A DNA stretch of 64,000 nt from Dyadobacter linearis (GTDB lineage: Bacteria > Bacteroidota > Bacteroidia > Cytophagales > Spirosomataceae): the NCBI RefSeq assembly GCF_907165045.1, contig NZ_CAJRAU010000001.1:1054001-1118000 (forward strand), written 5' to 3'. The stretch's first letter is position 1. The number at the start of each line of letters is the position of its first letter. Made by a program: the position numbers and the translations under genes. Of the stretch, positions 42,063 to 50,451 are shown one piece after another. The notes below the pieces were generated by a model. That model saw only the letters and a list, made by a program, of their open reading frames with translations. It did no database searches and had not been told where the DNA came from.

Positions 42063-43259
42063 TCAAAGCCGCTCGACGAGCCGCTCGACGATCACAGCCG
42101 AAGCGCCACCGCCGCCGTTACAGATTGCCGCAAGTCCGTATCTTCCGTTTCTTTGTTTTAATACCGATAGTAAAGTTGTGATAATGCGCGCGCCCGATGC
42201 ACCCAGCGGATGTCCAAGTGATACCGCTCCTCCAAATACGTTGACCCGCTCAATATCCAGGTCCAGCATTTTAATGTAAGCCAGCGCAACAACCGCAAAT
42301 GCCTCATTTACTTCGAAGTAATCAATATCCTGGATAGTTAAGCCTGCCTTTTTCAACACTTTTTGTGTAGCCAAAACGGGCGTCGTCGTGAACCAGGCGG
42401 GATCCTGCTCGGCATCTGCATACGCCACGATCCTGGCAAGAGGTACCAGGTTTCCAGCATTCACAATTTCCTTTCCTGCCAAAACCAATGCTGTCGCTCC
42501 GTCGTTGATCGTAGAAGCATTGGCTGCGGTGACTGTTCCGTCTTTTGAAAAAACGGGTTTCAAAGAAGGTATTTTATCAAACTTAACTTTCCTGAATTCT
42601 TCGTCTTCGCTTACCCACGTGGAGTCGCCGCCTTTTGGAGAAGGGATTTCAACAGGTACCAGCTCTTCTGAGAATAGCCCGGCTTCGGTTGATGCTGCGC
42701 TTCTTTTGTAGGATAAAATAGCAAATTCATCCTGCTCCTCCCGACTGATCTTGTATTCCGCGGCTGTCCGGTCGCCGCACAGGCCCATCCCGATCTGATC
42801 ATATACGTCGGTCAGTCCGTCTTTCAGTAACCCGTCGACGATCTCGCCGTGGCCATAACCATATCCGTTTCTCGCTTTGGGTAAATAATAGGGAATCTGC
42901 GACATACTCTCCATTCCGCCTGCAACTACCACTTGCGCATCGCCCAGTTGAATCGATTGTGCCCCGAAAACCGTTGCTTTCATGCCGGAAGCGCACACTT
43001 TATTGACTGTCGTGCAAATTACGCTTGTCGGCAAGCCGGCATATATCGCCGCCTGGCGGGCCGGCGCCTGGCCCAGATTAGCAGAAACCACATTCCCCAT
43101 CAATACTTCATCCACCTGTCCCGCATCCACGCCCGATTTGGATAAAGCCGCCTGAATAGCTGTGGCGCCCAGTCTGGCTGCATGAACCGAGGACAAACTT
43201 CCCCCAAAACTTCCGATAGGTGTGCGGGCCGCAGCCAGGATATATACTTCTTCTTTCAT
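42063..43259 (-). CDS. Acetyl-CoA C-acyltransferase (thiolase)
   Basis: 398 residues, whole-length thiolase. Nucleophile C89 in 'VNKVCASGMKA', the histidine in 'GGAVSLGHPLGASGARI', and the second cysteine in 'AAICNGGGGASA' are all present. It condenses or cleaves acyl-CoA and acetyl-CoA in fatty acid, amino acid or acetoacetyl-CoA metabolism. The opening 'AARTPIGSFGGSLS' fits the degradative/biosynthetic acetoacetyl-CoA thiolase branch. It follows a small membrane-protein gene by 4 bases, downstream of the MFS gene. Confidence 0.93.
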   Translation of the reverse strand: MKEEVYILAAARTPIGSFGGSLSSVHAARLGATAIQAALSKSGVDAGQVDEVLMGNVVSANLGQAPARQAAIYAGLPTSVICTTVNKVCASGMKATVFGAQSIQLGDAQVVVAGGMESMSQIPYYLPKARNGYGYGHGEIVDGLLKDGLTDVYDQIGMGLCGDRTAAEYKISREEQDEFAILSYKRSAASTEAGLFSEELVPVEIPSPKGGDSTWVSEDEEFRKVKFDKIPSLKPVFSKDGTVTAANASTINDGATALVLAGKEIVNAGNLVPLARIVAYADAEQDPAWFTTTPVLATQKVLKKAGLTIQDIDYFEVNEAFAVVALAYIKMLDLDIERVNVFGGAVSLGHPLGASGARIITTLLSVLKQRNGRYGLAAICNGGGGASAVIVERLVERL

Positions 43260-43263
43260 GTGC

Positions 43264-43515
43264 TTACAATGCCGATGAACTCTCGGGCAAGTGTTCGTAC
43301 TCGCCTTTCCACGCGTAATAACCGAAAATCACGAGTCCGGCGCAAATCGGAATAAAAATCAATATGATGATCGACCATTGCAAAGTCGTATTGGTCCGAT
43401 CTATTCCTTCTGCCGCCAGCCCGATCTTATCGCTCGCCTGCATAAACAAAAAAAGTATGATAACAGGTCCCAGTAACATCCAAACCAGACCCAAAAATTT
43501 CTTTAAAGCATTCAT
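43264..43515 (-). CDS. Small two-helix membrane protein, DUF-type
   Basis: 83 residues, hydrophobic segments at about 8-27 and 47-68, with 'FGYYAWKGEYEHLP' at the end. This form is often found beside metabolic transporter genes in Bacteroidota; function unknown. It lies between the MFS transporter gene (34 bases upstream on the same strand) and the thiolase gene (4 bases downstream), suggesting a shared transcript and perhaps a part in uptake of the same substrate. Confidence 0.65.
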   Translation of the reverse strand: MNALKKFLGLVWMLLGPVIILFLFMQASDKIGLAAEGIDRTNTTLQWSIIILIFIPICAGLVIFGYYAWKGEYEHLPESSSAL

Positions 43516-43549
43516 AGTAAGCTATATATATGTTTTTGAAATCAATATC

Positions 43550-45085
43550 TTAATCCATCACATTATTATCGACCCGGTTGTTAATATAAACCGCGCCGAT
43601 CACGAAGGACAGCGCAGCGATACCTATCGGGTACCAGAGCCCGGAAAGTGGCGTGGAGCCACTGAAAGAAGCGACCAGCGTGGCGATGAATGGCACCAGA
43701 CCTCCAAATACCCCATTTCCGATATGGTAAGGAAGCGACATCGAAGTGTAGCGGATCTGAGTCGGGAAAAGCTCGACCAGAAACGCGGCAATAGGCCCGT
43801 ACACCATTGTAACCAGCAAAACTTGGAAGAAAACCAGCGCGATCACCATGATGTAAGTGGAGCTGGATAACGTTACATCCTTGATTGCGACAGCCGATTC
43901 GGACGAAGAACCGATTTGTCCGGCTGCTATTGTTTCCGTTTTTACCTCTTTAAATGTCATCCCGCTTGCCAGCGTTTTTACCACAGTTGTCGTAATCAGC
44001 GAATCCGTTTTGTTAGTAGCCAAGCCGCGTTCTGTAACCGGCTCTGAAACATTGGCAAGACTTGTTTTCTCAAACTCCCGCACATTAGTAGCATCGATAA
44101 AATATTGATAAATAGGTCGGTAACATATTACTCCCAGCAGCATTCCAGTCAGCATGATCCATTTCCTGCCCACTTTATCGCTCCACGATCCGAATACCAC
44201 AAAAAACGGCGTCGCAAAAAGTATGGCCCAGAGCAGGATATATCTGGATTCATTGAAATCCAGTTTGCAGGTATTTTCAAGAAAAGATTGCGCGTAAAAT
44301 TGCCCGGTGTACCAGATAACCCCCTGCCCCATTGTCGCCCCGAAAAGCGCAAGCAATACCATTTTGAAGTTCGCCTTTTTCTGAAAACTCTCTTTCAAAG
44401 GATTTGCCGACACTTTTCCTTCCGCTTTCAGCTTGGTAAAAACGGGAGATTCGTGCATTTTCATGCGGATATAAATGGAAACGCCAACCAACAGAATAGA
44501 CACCAAAAACGGGATCCGCCAGCCCCAGTCGGCAAAAGCTTCACTTCCTAACATATTCTTAGTCAGCACGATAATACCTAGCGAAAGGAACAGTCCGAGT
44601 GTTGCGGTGGTCTGTATCCAGCTGGTGAAGAATCCCCGTTTCCCTACGGGCGCATGCTCTGCTACATAGGTTGCAGCACCACCATACTCGCCGCCCAAAG
44701 CCAGTCCCTGCACAAGCCGCAATATCAAAACCAGAATAGGCGCTGCGTAACCGATGCTTGAATAGGAAGGTATTAACCCGATCAAAAAGGTGGAGCCGCC
44801 CATTAAAACCAATGTGAGCAGAAAAGTATATTTCCGCCCGATCAAATCCCCCAATCTACCAAAAACCAACGCGCCGAATGGTCTTACAATGAATCCCGCA
44901 GCGAAAATCGCGAGTGTATTGATCAATGCGGAAGCACCTGCGTCGCTGGGAAACAGCTGTTGCCCGATGATGACGGCGAGGCTGCCGAAAATGTAGAAAT
45001 CATACCATTCGATTAATGTACCAAGTGACGAAGCGGCAATTACCTGGGTAATACTCTGGGTAGCATTTGGATTCTCGGAACGCAT
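43550..45085 (-). CDS. MFS transporter of the metabolite:proton symporter (MHS) type
   Basis: 511 residues from the ATG at 45085 ('MRSENPNATQSI'); the frame to 45133 adds a weak N terminus. Twelve helices. MHS marks are 'SLGTLIEWYDFYIFGSLA', 'RPFGALVFGRLGDLIGRK' and 'LALGGEYGGAATYVAEH'. Between helices 8 and 9 there is an 80-residue hydrophilic loop, much longer than in ProP-type members. It probably imports an organic acid or osmolyte with protons. The thiolase downstream suggests a carboxylate that enters acyl-CoA metabolism. Confidence 0.88.
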   Translation of the reverse strand: MRSENPNATQSITQVIAASSLGTLIEWYDFYIFGSLAVIIGQQLFPSDAGASALINTLAIFAAGFIVRPFGALVFGRLGDLIGRKYTFLLTLVLMGGSTFLIGLIPSYSSIGYAAPILVLILRLVQGLALGGEYGGAATYVAEHAPVGKRGFFTSWIQTTATLGLFLSLGIIVLTKNMLGSEAFADWGWRIPFLVSILLVGVSIYIRMKMHESPVFTKLKAEGKVSANPLKESFQKKANFKMVLLALFGATMGQGVIWYTGQFYAQSFLENTCKLDFNESRYILLWAILFATPFFVVFGSWSDKVGRKWIMLTGMLLGVICYRPIYQYFIDATNVREFEKTSLANVSEPVTERGLATNKTDSLITTTVVKTLASGMTFKEVKTETIAAGQIGSSSESAVAIKDVTLSSSTYIMVIALVFFQVLLVTMVYGPIAAFLVELFPTQIRYTSMSLPYHIGNGVFGGLVPFIATLVASFSGSTPLSGLWYPIGIAALSFVIGAVYINNRVDNNVMD

Positions 45086-45160
45086 GGGTTTGGGAAAAGT
45101 GAGAAAAACAGATTTTAGCTGAATAAGGCGCAACCCCCTTCCCGATACTCATTAATAAAG

Positions 45161-45195
45161 GAAAAGCCCTCAGGAGTTTGTCCAAAGGGCTTTTC
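45161..45195 (-). terminator. Terminator after the acidic protein gene
   Basis: GAAAAGCCCT (45161-45170) and AGGGCTTTTC (45186-45195) pair perfectly around a 15-base loop, with A/T tails on both sides. It lies 21 bases past the minus-strand stop at 45216. Confidence 0.8.
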
Positions 45196-45215
45196 AAAAC
45201 AGATCGTTTCCGATA

Positions 45216-45521
45216 CTAGATGTCGTCGTCTTCGTCGTCCGCATCGATGATCTCATCACCGTCTTCAATAACAACCTCGCGGTCGTCAATATCTGCATCG
45301 AACTCGTCGGCTACTGTGTCTTCGTCTTCAATAACCTCATCATCGGTTTCTTCATCCAGCAGATCCTCATCATCGTCGTCGCCATTTCCGCCGACAATGC
45401 TCGGATCTTCTGCGATCGGCCTTGATTGCTGGGTATTGGTGGGATAATCAGGAAAAACAGGTGGTTCAATAATGGGTTTGCTTGTATCTGCAATAGCAGG
45501 CTCTCCTCTTTCGCGTATCAT
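45216..45521 (-). CDS. Small, very acidic repetitive protein
   Basis: 101 residues. The first 45 are proline- and isoleucine-containing and neutral. From about residue 50 to the end the protein is nearly all D, E, V, I and A ('DDDDEDLLDEETDDE'), giving a very low isoelectric point. No signal peptide, so cytosolic, and probably disordered. It could be a metal- or polybasic-partner-binding protein; the sequence does not decide. GAT/GAA-rich codons make the region repetitive, so the frame could be a low-complexity artefact, but the terminator supports a gene. Confidence 0.6.
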   Translation of the reverse strand: MIRERGEPAIADTSKPIIEPPVFPDYPTNTQQSRPIAEDPSIVGGNGDDDDEDLLDEETDDEVIEDEDTVADEFDADIDDREVVIEDGDEIIDADDEDDDI

Positions 45522-45747
45522 GACATTTGAAGTTAAAAGTTCTACTAATTATTTGGCAAGTACTGTTTAAATAATCGTTCCAAGACGCTTCTTAAATGCG
45601 TTGCTGCGCGCTTCATCCAGCAAATGGTACATATTGTTAATCATTTGGTAAAATGTAAAAACCTGATGAAATTGCTGCGACCCCACCTGACTACAAATAA
45701 CCACACTCCAATCCTGTTCCTACCATCCTAACCCAAAGAGCCTGACC

Positions 45748-46485
45748 ATGACCCAAAGAATTGCTGTATTCCTGTGCTTCATTGTATGCGCCTTTTCCCA
45801 TTATGTTAGCGCAGCCGCATATACTGATTCCTCACTTGTCGTCAAAAGAACAACCGATTTTAAAGTAAATGGAGAAGGTACCGCCGCTAACTGGGCGGCC
45901 GCAAAGTGGTTTGATATTACCGTACAAAAAGGTCCCAAACAGGCCGCTCCCGGCAAACAATATCCGACCAAAGTCAAGATCATGTATTCGGATAAAGGCA
46001 TTTACTTCCTTTTCGACTGCACCGACAAGAAACTGACCGCAACTATTCTGGAAGATTACGGAATGTTGTTTAAAGAGGACGTAGTCGAAGTTTTTCTCTG
46101 GCCAGACACCAAAGTGCCCATTTACCTTGAATATGAAGTATCGCCGCTCAATTACGAGCTGCCGATTCTGGTGCCCAATATCAATGGAAAAGCACAGGGT
46201 TGGAAGCCGTGGATCTACAATGAAAGTACGCGCGTGCACCACGAAACCAGCGTGCAGGGCGGACAGAAAAAGAGTATGGCCTCAGTAGAAGGCTGGAAAG
46301 CGGAGTTTTTTATTCCTTTCGCATTGATGAACCCGATCGTACCATCGATCCCAAAGAAAGGAACCAAATGGAGGGGCAACTTTTACCGCATTGATTACGA
46401 TTCGGAAACTGCCTATTATTCGTGGCAGAAAACGGGTGGCAGCTTCCACGAATTCCAGAAATTCGGCACACTGATCTTCGAGTAA
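45748..46485 (+). CDS. Secreted CBM9-like carbohydrate-binding protein
   Basis: 245 residues with a signal peptide of about 23 residues ('FLCFIVCAFSHYVSAAA'). One domain of the carbohydrate-binding family 9 type fills it: 'DFKVNGEGTAANWAAAKWF', 'VKIMYSDKGIYFLFDCTDK', 'EDVVEVFLWPD', and 'GWKAEFFIPFALMNP'. CBM9 modules bind reducing ends of glycans; stand-alone forms are frequent in Bacteroidota. It opens the plus-strand catabolic region and is 44 bases from the lactonase gene. Confidence 0.85.
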   Translation: MTQRIAVFLCFIVCAFSHYVSAAAYTDSSLVVKRTTDFKVNGEGTAANWAAAKWFDITVQKGPKQAAPGKQYPTKVKIMYSDKGIYFLFDCTDKKLTATILEDYGMLFKEDVVEVFLWPDTKVPIYLEYEVSPLNYELPILVPNINGKAQGWKPWIYNESTRVHHETSVQGGQKKSMASVEGWKAEFFIPFALMNPIVPSIPKKGTKWRGNFYRIDYDSETAYYSWQKTGGSFHEFQKFGTLIFE

Positions 46486-46529
46486 TGCTGCTTCGCAATT
46501 TTATTTTATACCAACCAATTACTAAACCC

Positions 46530-47627
46530 ATGAGATTAACCATTCTGACCCTGCTTTGCCTGATCGCTATGACAACATTCGCACAAAAGACCAAAGAGAT
46601 CCTGTATGTGGGCACTTACACGCAAAAAGGAGAAGGTATTTACGTGTATGAGCTGGACCGAAGTAATATGTCTGTCAAAGAGTTACAGATCATTACCAGC
46701 AAAACCAGCCCGTCTTTTCTGGAATTTCATCCCAACAAAAAATACCTGTACGCGGCCAACGAAGGAACGGGGACCGTCTCAGCTTACGCGATCGACCCGG
46801 CTACGGGAAAGCTGACTGTGATCAATGAGCAGCCTTCGCACGGAAGCGGGTCTTGCCACATCGGTGTGGATCCGAAAGGCCGGTTTGTGTACGTTTCCAA
46901 TTACGGCAGCGGCGACCTTGCTGTATATAAGCTGAACCAGGACGGCAGCATCGGTGCGCTGACCGACACGATCCAGAACAAAGGTGCCGCTGACCAGAAG
47001 CCGCACATGCATTCAATGATACCAAGTGCCGATGGAAAATTTGTATACGCTTCCGATCTGGGTATTGATAAAATAATGCTCTATGCTATTGACGCTAACA
47101 CAGGTAAACTGACGCCCGGCTCAGTACCTTACGCAGAAGTACAAAAAGGCGATGGCCCACGGCATTTTGTGATCCACCCAAACGGGAATTTTGGTTACTC
47201 AGTAGGAGAACTGAGTTCGGTGGTCAATTCATTTAAGATCGTGAAAAATTCAGGCGCGCTCGTGCCGCTGGAACGTGTTACCATGTTGCCGGCTGACTTT
47301 AAGGGCAAAAATTCTGCCGCTGATATTCACTTTTCACCGGATGGAAAATTTCTGTACGCTTCTAACCGGGGCCACGAAAGTCTGGCGATTTACAGTGTCG
47401 ACGCTGCAACCGGTAAACTGAAATCAGCTGGTCACGTAGAAACGCATGGAAAGCATCCCCGGAATTTTCTGATCGATGAAAAGGGGGAATTCGCGATCGT
47501 CGCCAACCGCGATAATGACAATCTGGTATTCTTTAAAATGGACGCAAAATCCGGACAGCTGACGTTCGCAAACAAGGAGATCACCGTGCCTACGCCAGTT
47601 TGCGTCAAACAGCTTTTCCTGAAATAG
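46530..47627 (+). CDS. Secreted lactonase, 6-phosphogluconolactonase-type seven-bladed propeller
   Basis: 365 residues from the ATG at 46530, giving a signal peptide ('LTLLCLIAMTTFAQ'); the longer frame from 46422 overlaps the previous gene. Repeated blades read 'PNKKYLYAANEGTG', 'KGRFVYVSNYGSGD' and 'DGKFLYASNRGHES', the pattern of the Pgl (YbhE-like) lactonase family. Being exported, it acts on a sugar lactone outside the cytosol, which would fit the dehydrogenases further on that make lactones. A terminator follows. Confidence 0.9.
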   Translation: MRLTILTLLCLIAMTTFAQKTKEILYVGTYTQKGEGIYVYELDRSNMSVKELQIITSKTSPSFLEFHPNKKYLYAANEGTGTVSAYAIDPATGKLTVINEQPSHGSGSCHIGVDPKGRFVYVSNYGSGDLAVYKLNQDGSIGALTDTIQNKGAADQKPHMHSMIPSADGKFVYASDLGIDKIMLYAIDANTGKLTPGSVPYAEVQKGDGPRHFVIHPNGNFGYSVGELSSVVNSFKIVKNSGALVPLERVTMLPADFKGKNSAADIHFSPDGKFLYASNRGHESLAIYSVDAATGKLKSAGHVETHGKHPRNFLIDEKGEFAIVANRDNDNLVFFKMDAKSGQLTFANKEITVPTPVCVKQLFLK

Positions 47628-47661
47628 CCTTTCTAATTTCTCGAAATACAAGTAAAAAAAG

Positions 47662-47708
47662 AGCCTGCATGAGCGCAAGAAGTCGCGTTCAGCAGGCTTT
47701 TCTGTTTT
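47662..47708 (+). terminator. Terminator after the lactonase gene
   Basis: AGCCTGC (47662-47668) pairs with GCAGGCT (47692-47698), with partial pairing inside the loop, followed by TTTTCTGTTTTG. It separates the lactonase unit from the six-gene unit that starts at 47921. The remaining 210 bases before that gene are AT-rich with no gene. Confidence 0.8.
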
Positions 47709-47920
47709 GTACTGTGTTCGAACACCCGTTTCAAAAATCCATAATTTTCATCAAAACAAAAGAACTACAATTGCTATATTGACCAAACTTTATTCTATAA
47801 ATTGCGCATATCAAAAAAAATAAAGCTACCAGAAGAGTATTCGCACATATTTCCTGCATCCTTATTTAAGAGTATTCCAAAAATTCTTAAAACAGCGTAA
47901 TTAAATAGTCCTGAACCATT

Positions 47921-49141
47921 ATGATCAATCGCAGAGATTTAATCAAGCATTTGTCCGCCTTTCCTCTTCTGGGCGGATTTCTAGGGCAAAACGGAGCAGA
48001 AGCTGCCGGGCTTGTTGCGAAAGTACCAGCCAGGAACCTGGCCAAAGAACTGGGGATCCGCACATTCATCAATGCCGCTGGAACCTACACTGCGATGACT
48101 GGCTCGCTGATGCACGAGGAAGTGATGGAAACGATACAAGGCGCTGGGAAGGAATTTATGATGCTGGACGAGGTGCAGACGAAAGTGGGCGAAAAGATCG
48201 CGGCACTGACGCACGCGGAAGCTGCGGTGGTTACGGCGGGCTGTTTTTCGGCATTAACACTCGGACTCGCGGGAGTACTGACCGGAATGGACCAGAAAAA
48301 GGTCGAGGCACTGCCGCATCTGGAAGGTACCGGGATGAAATCGGAAGTAATTATTCAGAAAGGACACGATATCGGCTATTCGCACGCACTGACCAATACA
48401 GGCTGCAAAATCATCCAGATCGAGACGATCGAGGAATTACAGAAGGCCATCAATGAGAAGACCGCGCTGCTCTGGTTCCTGCATATTCAATCGGACAAAG
48501 GCCAGATCAACCACCAGCAATGGGTTGAGATCGCGAAAAAGAATGGTATCCCGACGATGATCGATATGGCGGCCGACGTTCCGCCCGTTGAAAATCTCTG
48601 GAAATTCAATGATATGGGCTTTGACCTGGTTTGCGTTTCGGGTGGAAAAGCAATGCGCGGGCCACAGAGCGCGGGAATTTTGATGGGCAGAAAACACCTG
48701 ATCGACGCGGCGCGACTGAGCATGCCGCCACGTGGCTCGACAATCGGCCGGGGAATGAAGGTGAATAAGGAAGAAATCCTGGGTATGTACGTGGCGCTCG
48801 ACAAATTTGTCAAAATGGACCACAAAAAGGAGTGGAAAATGTGGGAAGATCGCGCGGCAACAATCAGGAATGCGGCGAAAAGCGTGGCCGGTGTAAATGT
48901 AGAAACGTTCGCCCCTGAATTAGGAAACCACACGCCTACCCTGCGGATCTCCTGGGATGCCACGAAGGTATGGCTGCCCGTAAAAGTGTTGCAGCAAAAC
49001 CTGCGGGATGGAAGCCCGTCGATTGAAATCATGCCCGGCGAGAACAATACGCTGACTATAACCACCTGGATGTTGAAGCCGGGAGAAGAAAAAATAGTTG
49101 CTACCAGACTGAAAGAAGAGCTGTCGAAAGCAGTTGTCTGA
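47921..49141 (+). CDS. Tat-exported SelA-related PLP-dependent enzyme
   Basis: 406 residues. N-terminal twin-arginine motif R4-R5 in 'INRRDLIKHLSAFPL', then a fold-type-I PLP enzyme of the SelA-related (TIGR01437/DgaE-like) family. The PLP lysine is K243 in 'SGGKAMRGPQSAG' and D215 in 'MIDMAAD' should contact the ring nitrogen. The family includes D-glucosaminate-6-phosphate ammonia-lyase; it is normally cytosolic, and an exported, cofactor-preloaded form is unusual. It is first in a unit with an amidohydrolase, two dehydrogenases, cytochromes and RidA. The reaction is probably an alpha,beta-elimination or deamination; the substrate is unknown. Confidence 0.88.
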   Translation: MINRRDLIKHLSAFPLLGGFLGQNGAEAAGLVAKVPARNLAKELGIRTFINAAGTYTAMTGSLMHEEVMETIQGAGKEFMMLDEVQTKVGEKIAALTHAEAAVVTAGCFSALTLGLAGVLTGMDQKKVEALPHLEGTGMKSEVIIQKGHDIGYSHALTNTGCKIIQIETIEELQKAINEKTALLWFLHIQSDKGQINHQQWVEIAKKNGIPTMIDMAADVPPVENLWKFNDMGFDLVCVSGGKAMRGPQSAGILMGRKHLIDAARLSMPPRGSTIGRGMKVNKEEILGMYVALDKFVKMDHKKEWKMWEDRAATIRNAAKSVAGVNVETFAPELGNHTPTLRISWDATKVWLPVKVLQQNLRDGSPSIEIMPGENNTLTITTWMLKPGEEKIVATRLKEELSKAVV

Positions 49142-49179
49142 TCGCATTCCGGAATAGCAGTACCTAAGCCCTTTAAAAA

Positions 49180-50430
49180 ATGAAATATAGATTTATACTT
49201 ACCTGCCTTTTATCGGCTGCCGGACTTTTCGTTTGCAATGCCCAGACATACAGCATTTTAATCAAAGGCGGAACAGTTATCGACCCGAAAAACAATATCA
49301 ATCAGGTGATGGATATTGGGATTTTTCAAGGGAAGATCAAAAAAGTAGCCAAAGATATTGACCCAAAAGAAGCCCGTCAGGTGGTGGACGCAAAAGGAAT
49401 GTACGTCACGCCCGGCCTGATCGATATTCACGGACACGTCTTTTTCGGCACGCAGGTCAACCACTACCTCAGCAACGGATTTATCGCCCTGCCGCCCGAC
49501 GGGTTCACGTTCCGGGTGGGCGTTACCACGATCGTCGACGCGGGCGGTGCCGGGTGGAGCTCATTTGAGGAATTTAAAAACAACATTATCCTTAATTCGA
49601 AGACCCGCGTACTCTCTTTTATGAATATCGTGGGCCAGGGAATGCGCGGCGGAAACTGGGAGCAGGACACTTCCGACATGGATCCTAACCTGGCGGCGGC
49701 TGTCGCATTAAGGAACAAAAATGACGTGGTGGGTTTCAAAGTCGCGCACTTCGTAGGTCAGGACTGGAAGCCTGTCGACAATGCGGTTAAGGCCGGAAAG
49801 CTGGCCAATATGCCTGTTATGGTCGATTTTGGAGGAAGTACCCCGCCACTTCCGCTGGAAGATCTTTTCATGAAACACCTGCGCCCGGGTGATATTTTCA
49901 CACACGCCTATACCCTGCTGGAAGGAAATGTGCGCGAAACGATCGTGGATGAAGAGACAAAAAAAGTGAAACCATTTGCGATCGAAGCCCGCAAAAAAGG
50001 CATTGTTTTTGATGTAGGCTACGGCGGCGCGAGCTTCAACTATTCGCAGGCTATCCCGGCAGTCAAAGCAGGTTTTTATCCCAATACCATCAGTACCGAC
50101 CTGCATACAGGCAGCATGAATGGTTCGATGAAGGATATGCTCAGCATTATGTCCAAGTTTTATGTAATGGGAATGGACCTGCCGGCTGTCATCAAAGCCA
50201 GCACGTGGACGCCCGCTCAGGTGATCCACAGAGAAAATCTCGGACACCTTTCGGAAGATGCGATTGCAGACGTCGCGATCTTCTCGATGCGCAAAGGAAA
50301 TTTTGGCTTTTATGATAAAACAGGATACAAAATGGAAGGCAAAGAAAAGCTGGAATGCGAGCTCACGGTCATGGGTGGCAAGATTGTTTACGACCTGAAC
50401 GGGATTACGAAGCCTATTTATTTGAAATAA
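49180..50430 (+). CDS. Exported amidohydrolase/deacetylase-family metallohydrolase
   Basis: 416 residues, signal peptide to about residue 22 ('LLSAAGLFVCNAQ'). The EF_0837-like branch of dihydroorotase/deacetylase enzymes: HxH at H84 and H86 in 'GLIDIHGHVF', probable carbamylated lysine K187 in 'VGFKVAHF', H242 in 'DIFTHAY' and catalytic D308 in 'ISTDLHTG'. Where relatives have histidine in a 'VMVHIG'-type motif, this protein has D216 ('VMVDFG'). In Enterococcus and Aeromonas this family is paired with a SelA-related gene, as here (38 bases upstream). It probably removes an acyl or carbamoyl group from the substrate of that enzyme. Confidence 0.85.
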   Translation: MKYRFILTCLLSAAGLFVCNAQTYSILIKGGTVIDPKNNINQVMDIGIFQGKIKKVAKDIDPKEARQVVDAKGMYVTPGLIDIHGHVFFGTQVNHYLSNGFIALPPDGFTFRVGVTTIVDAGGAGWSSFEEFKNNIILNSKTRVLSFMNIVGQGMRGGNWEQDTSDMDPNLAAAVALRNKNDVVGFKVAHFVGQDWKPVDNAVKAGKLANMPVMVDFGGSTPPLPLEDLFMKHLRPGDIFTHAYTLLEGNVRETIVDEETKKVKPFAIEARKKGIVFDVGYGGASFNYSQAIPAVKAGFYPNTISTDLHTGSMNGSMKDMLSIMSKFYVMGMDLPAVIKASTWTPAQVIHRENLGHLSEDAIADVAIFSMRKGNFGFYDKTGYKMEGKEKLECELTVMGGKIVYDLNGITKPIYLK

Positions 50431-50451
50431 GGGAGGATTCCGCCAAGCTCA

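Noticed and set aside
45220..45447. Serine-rich plus-strand frame opposite the acidic protein
   Set aside because: It is the complement of GAT/GAA-type repeats; the minus-strand frame has a start, a better composition and a terminator.
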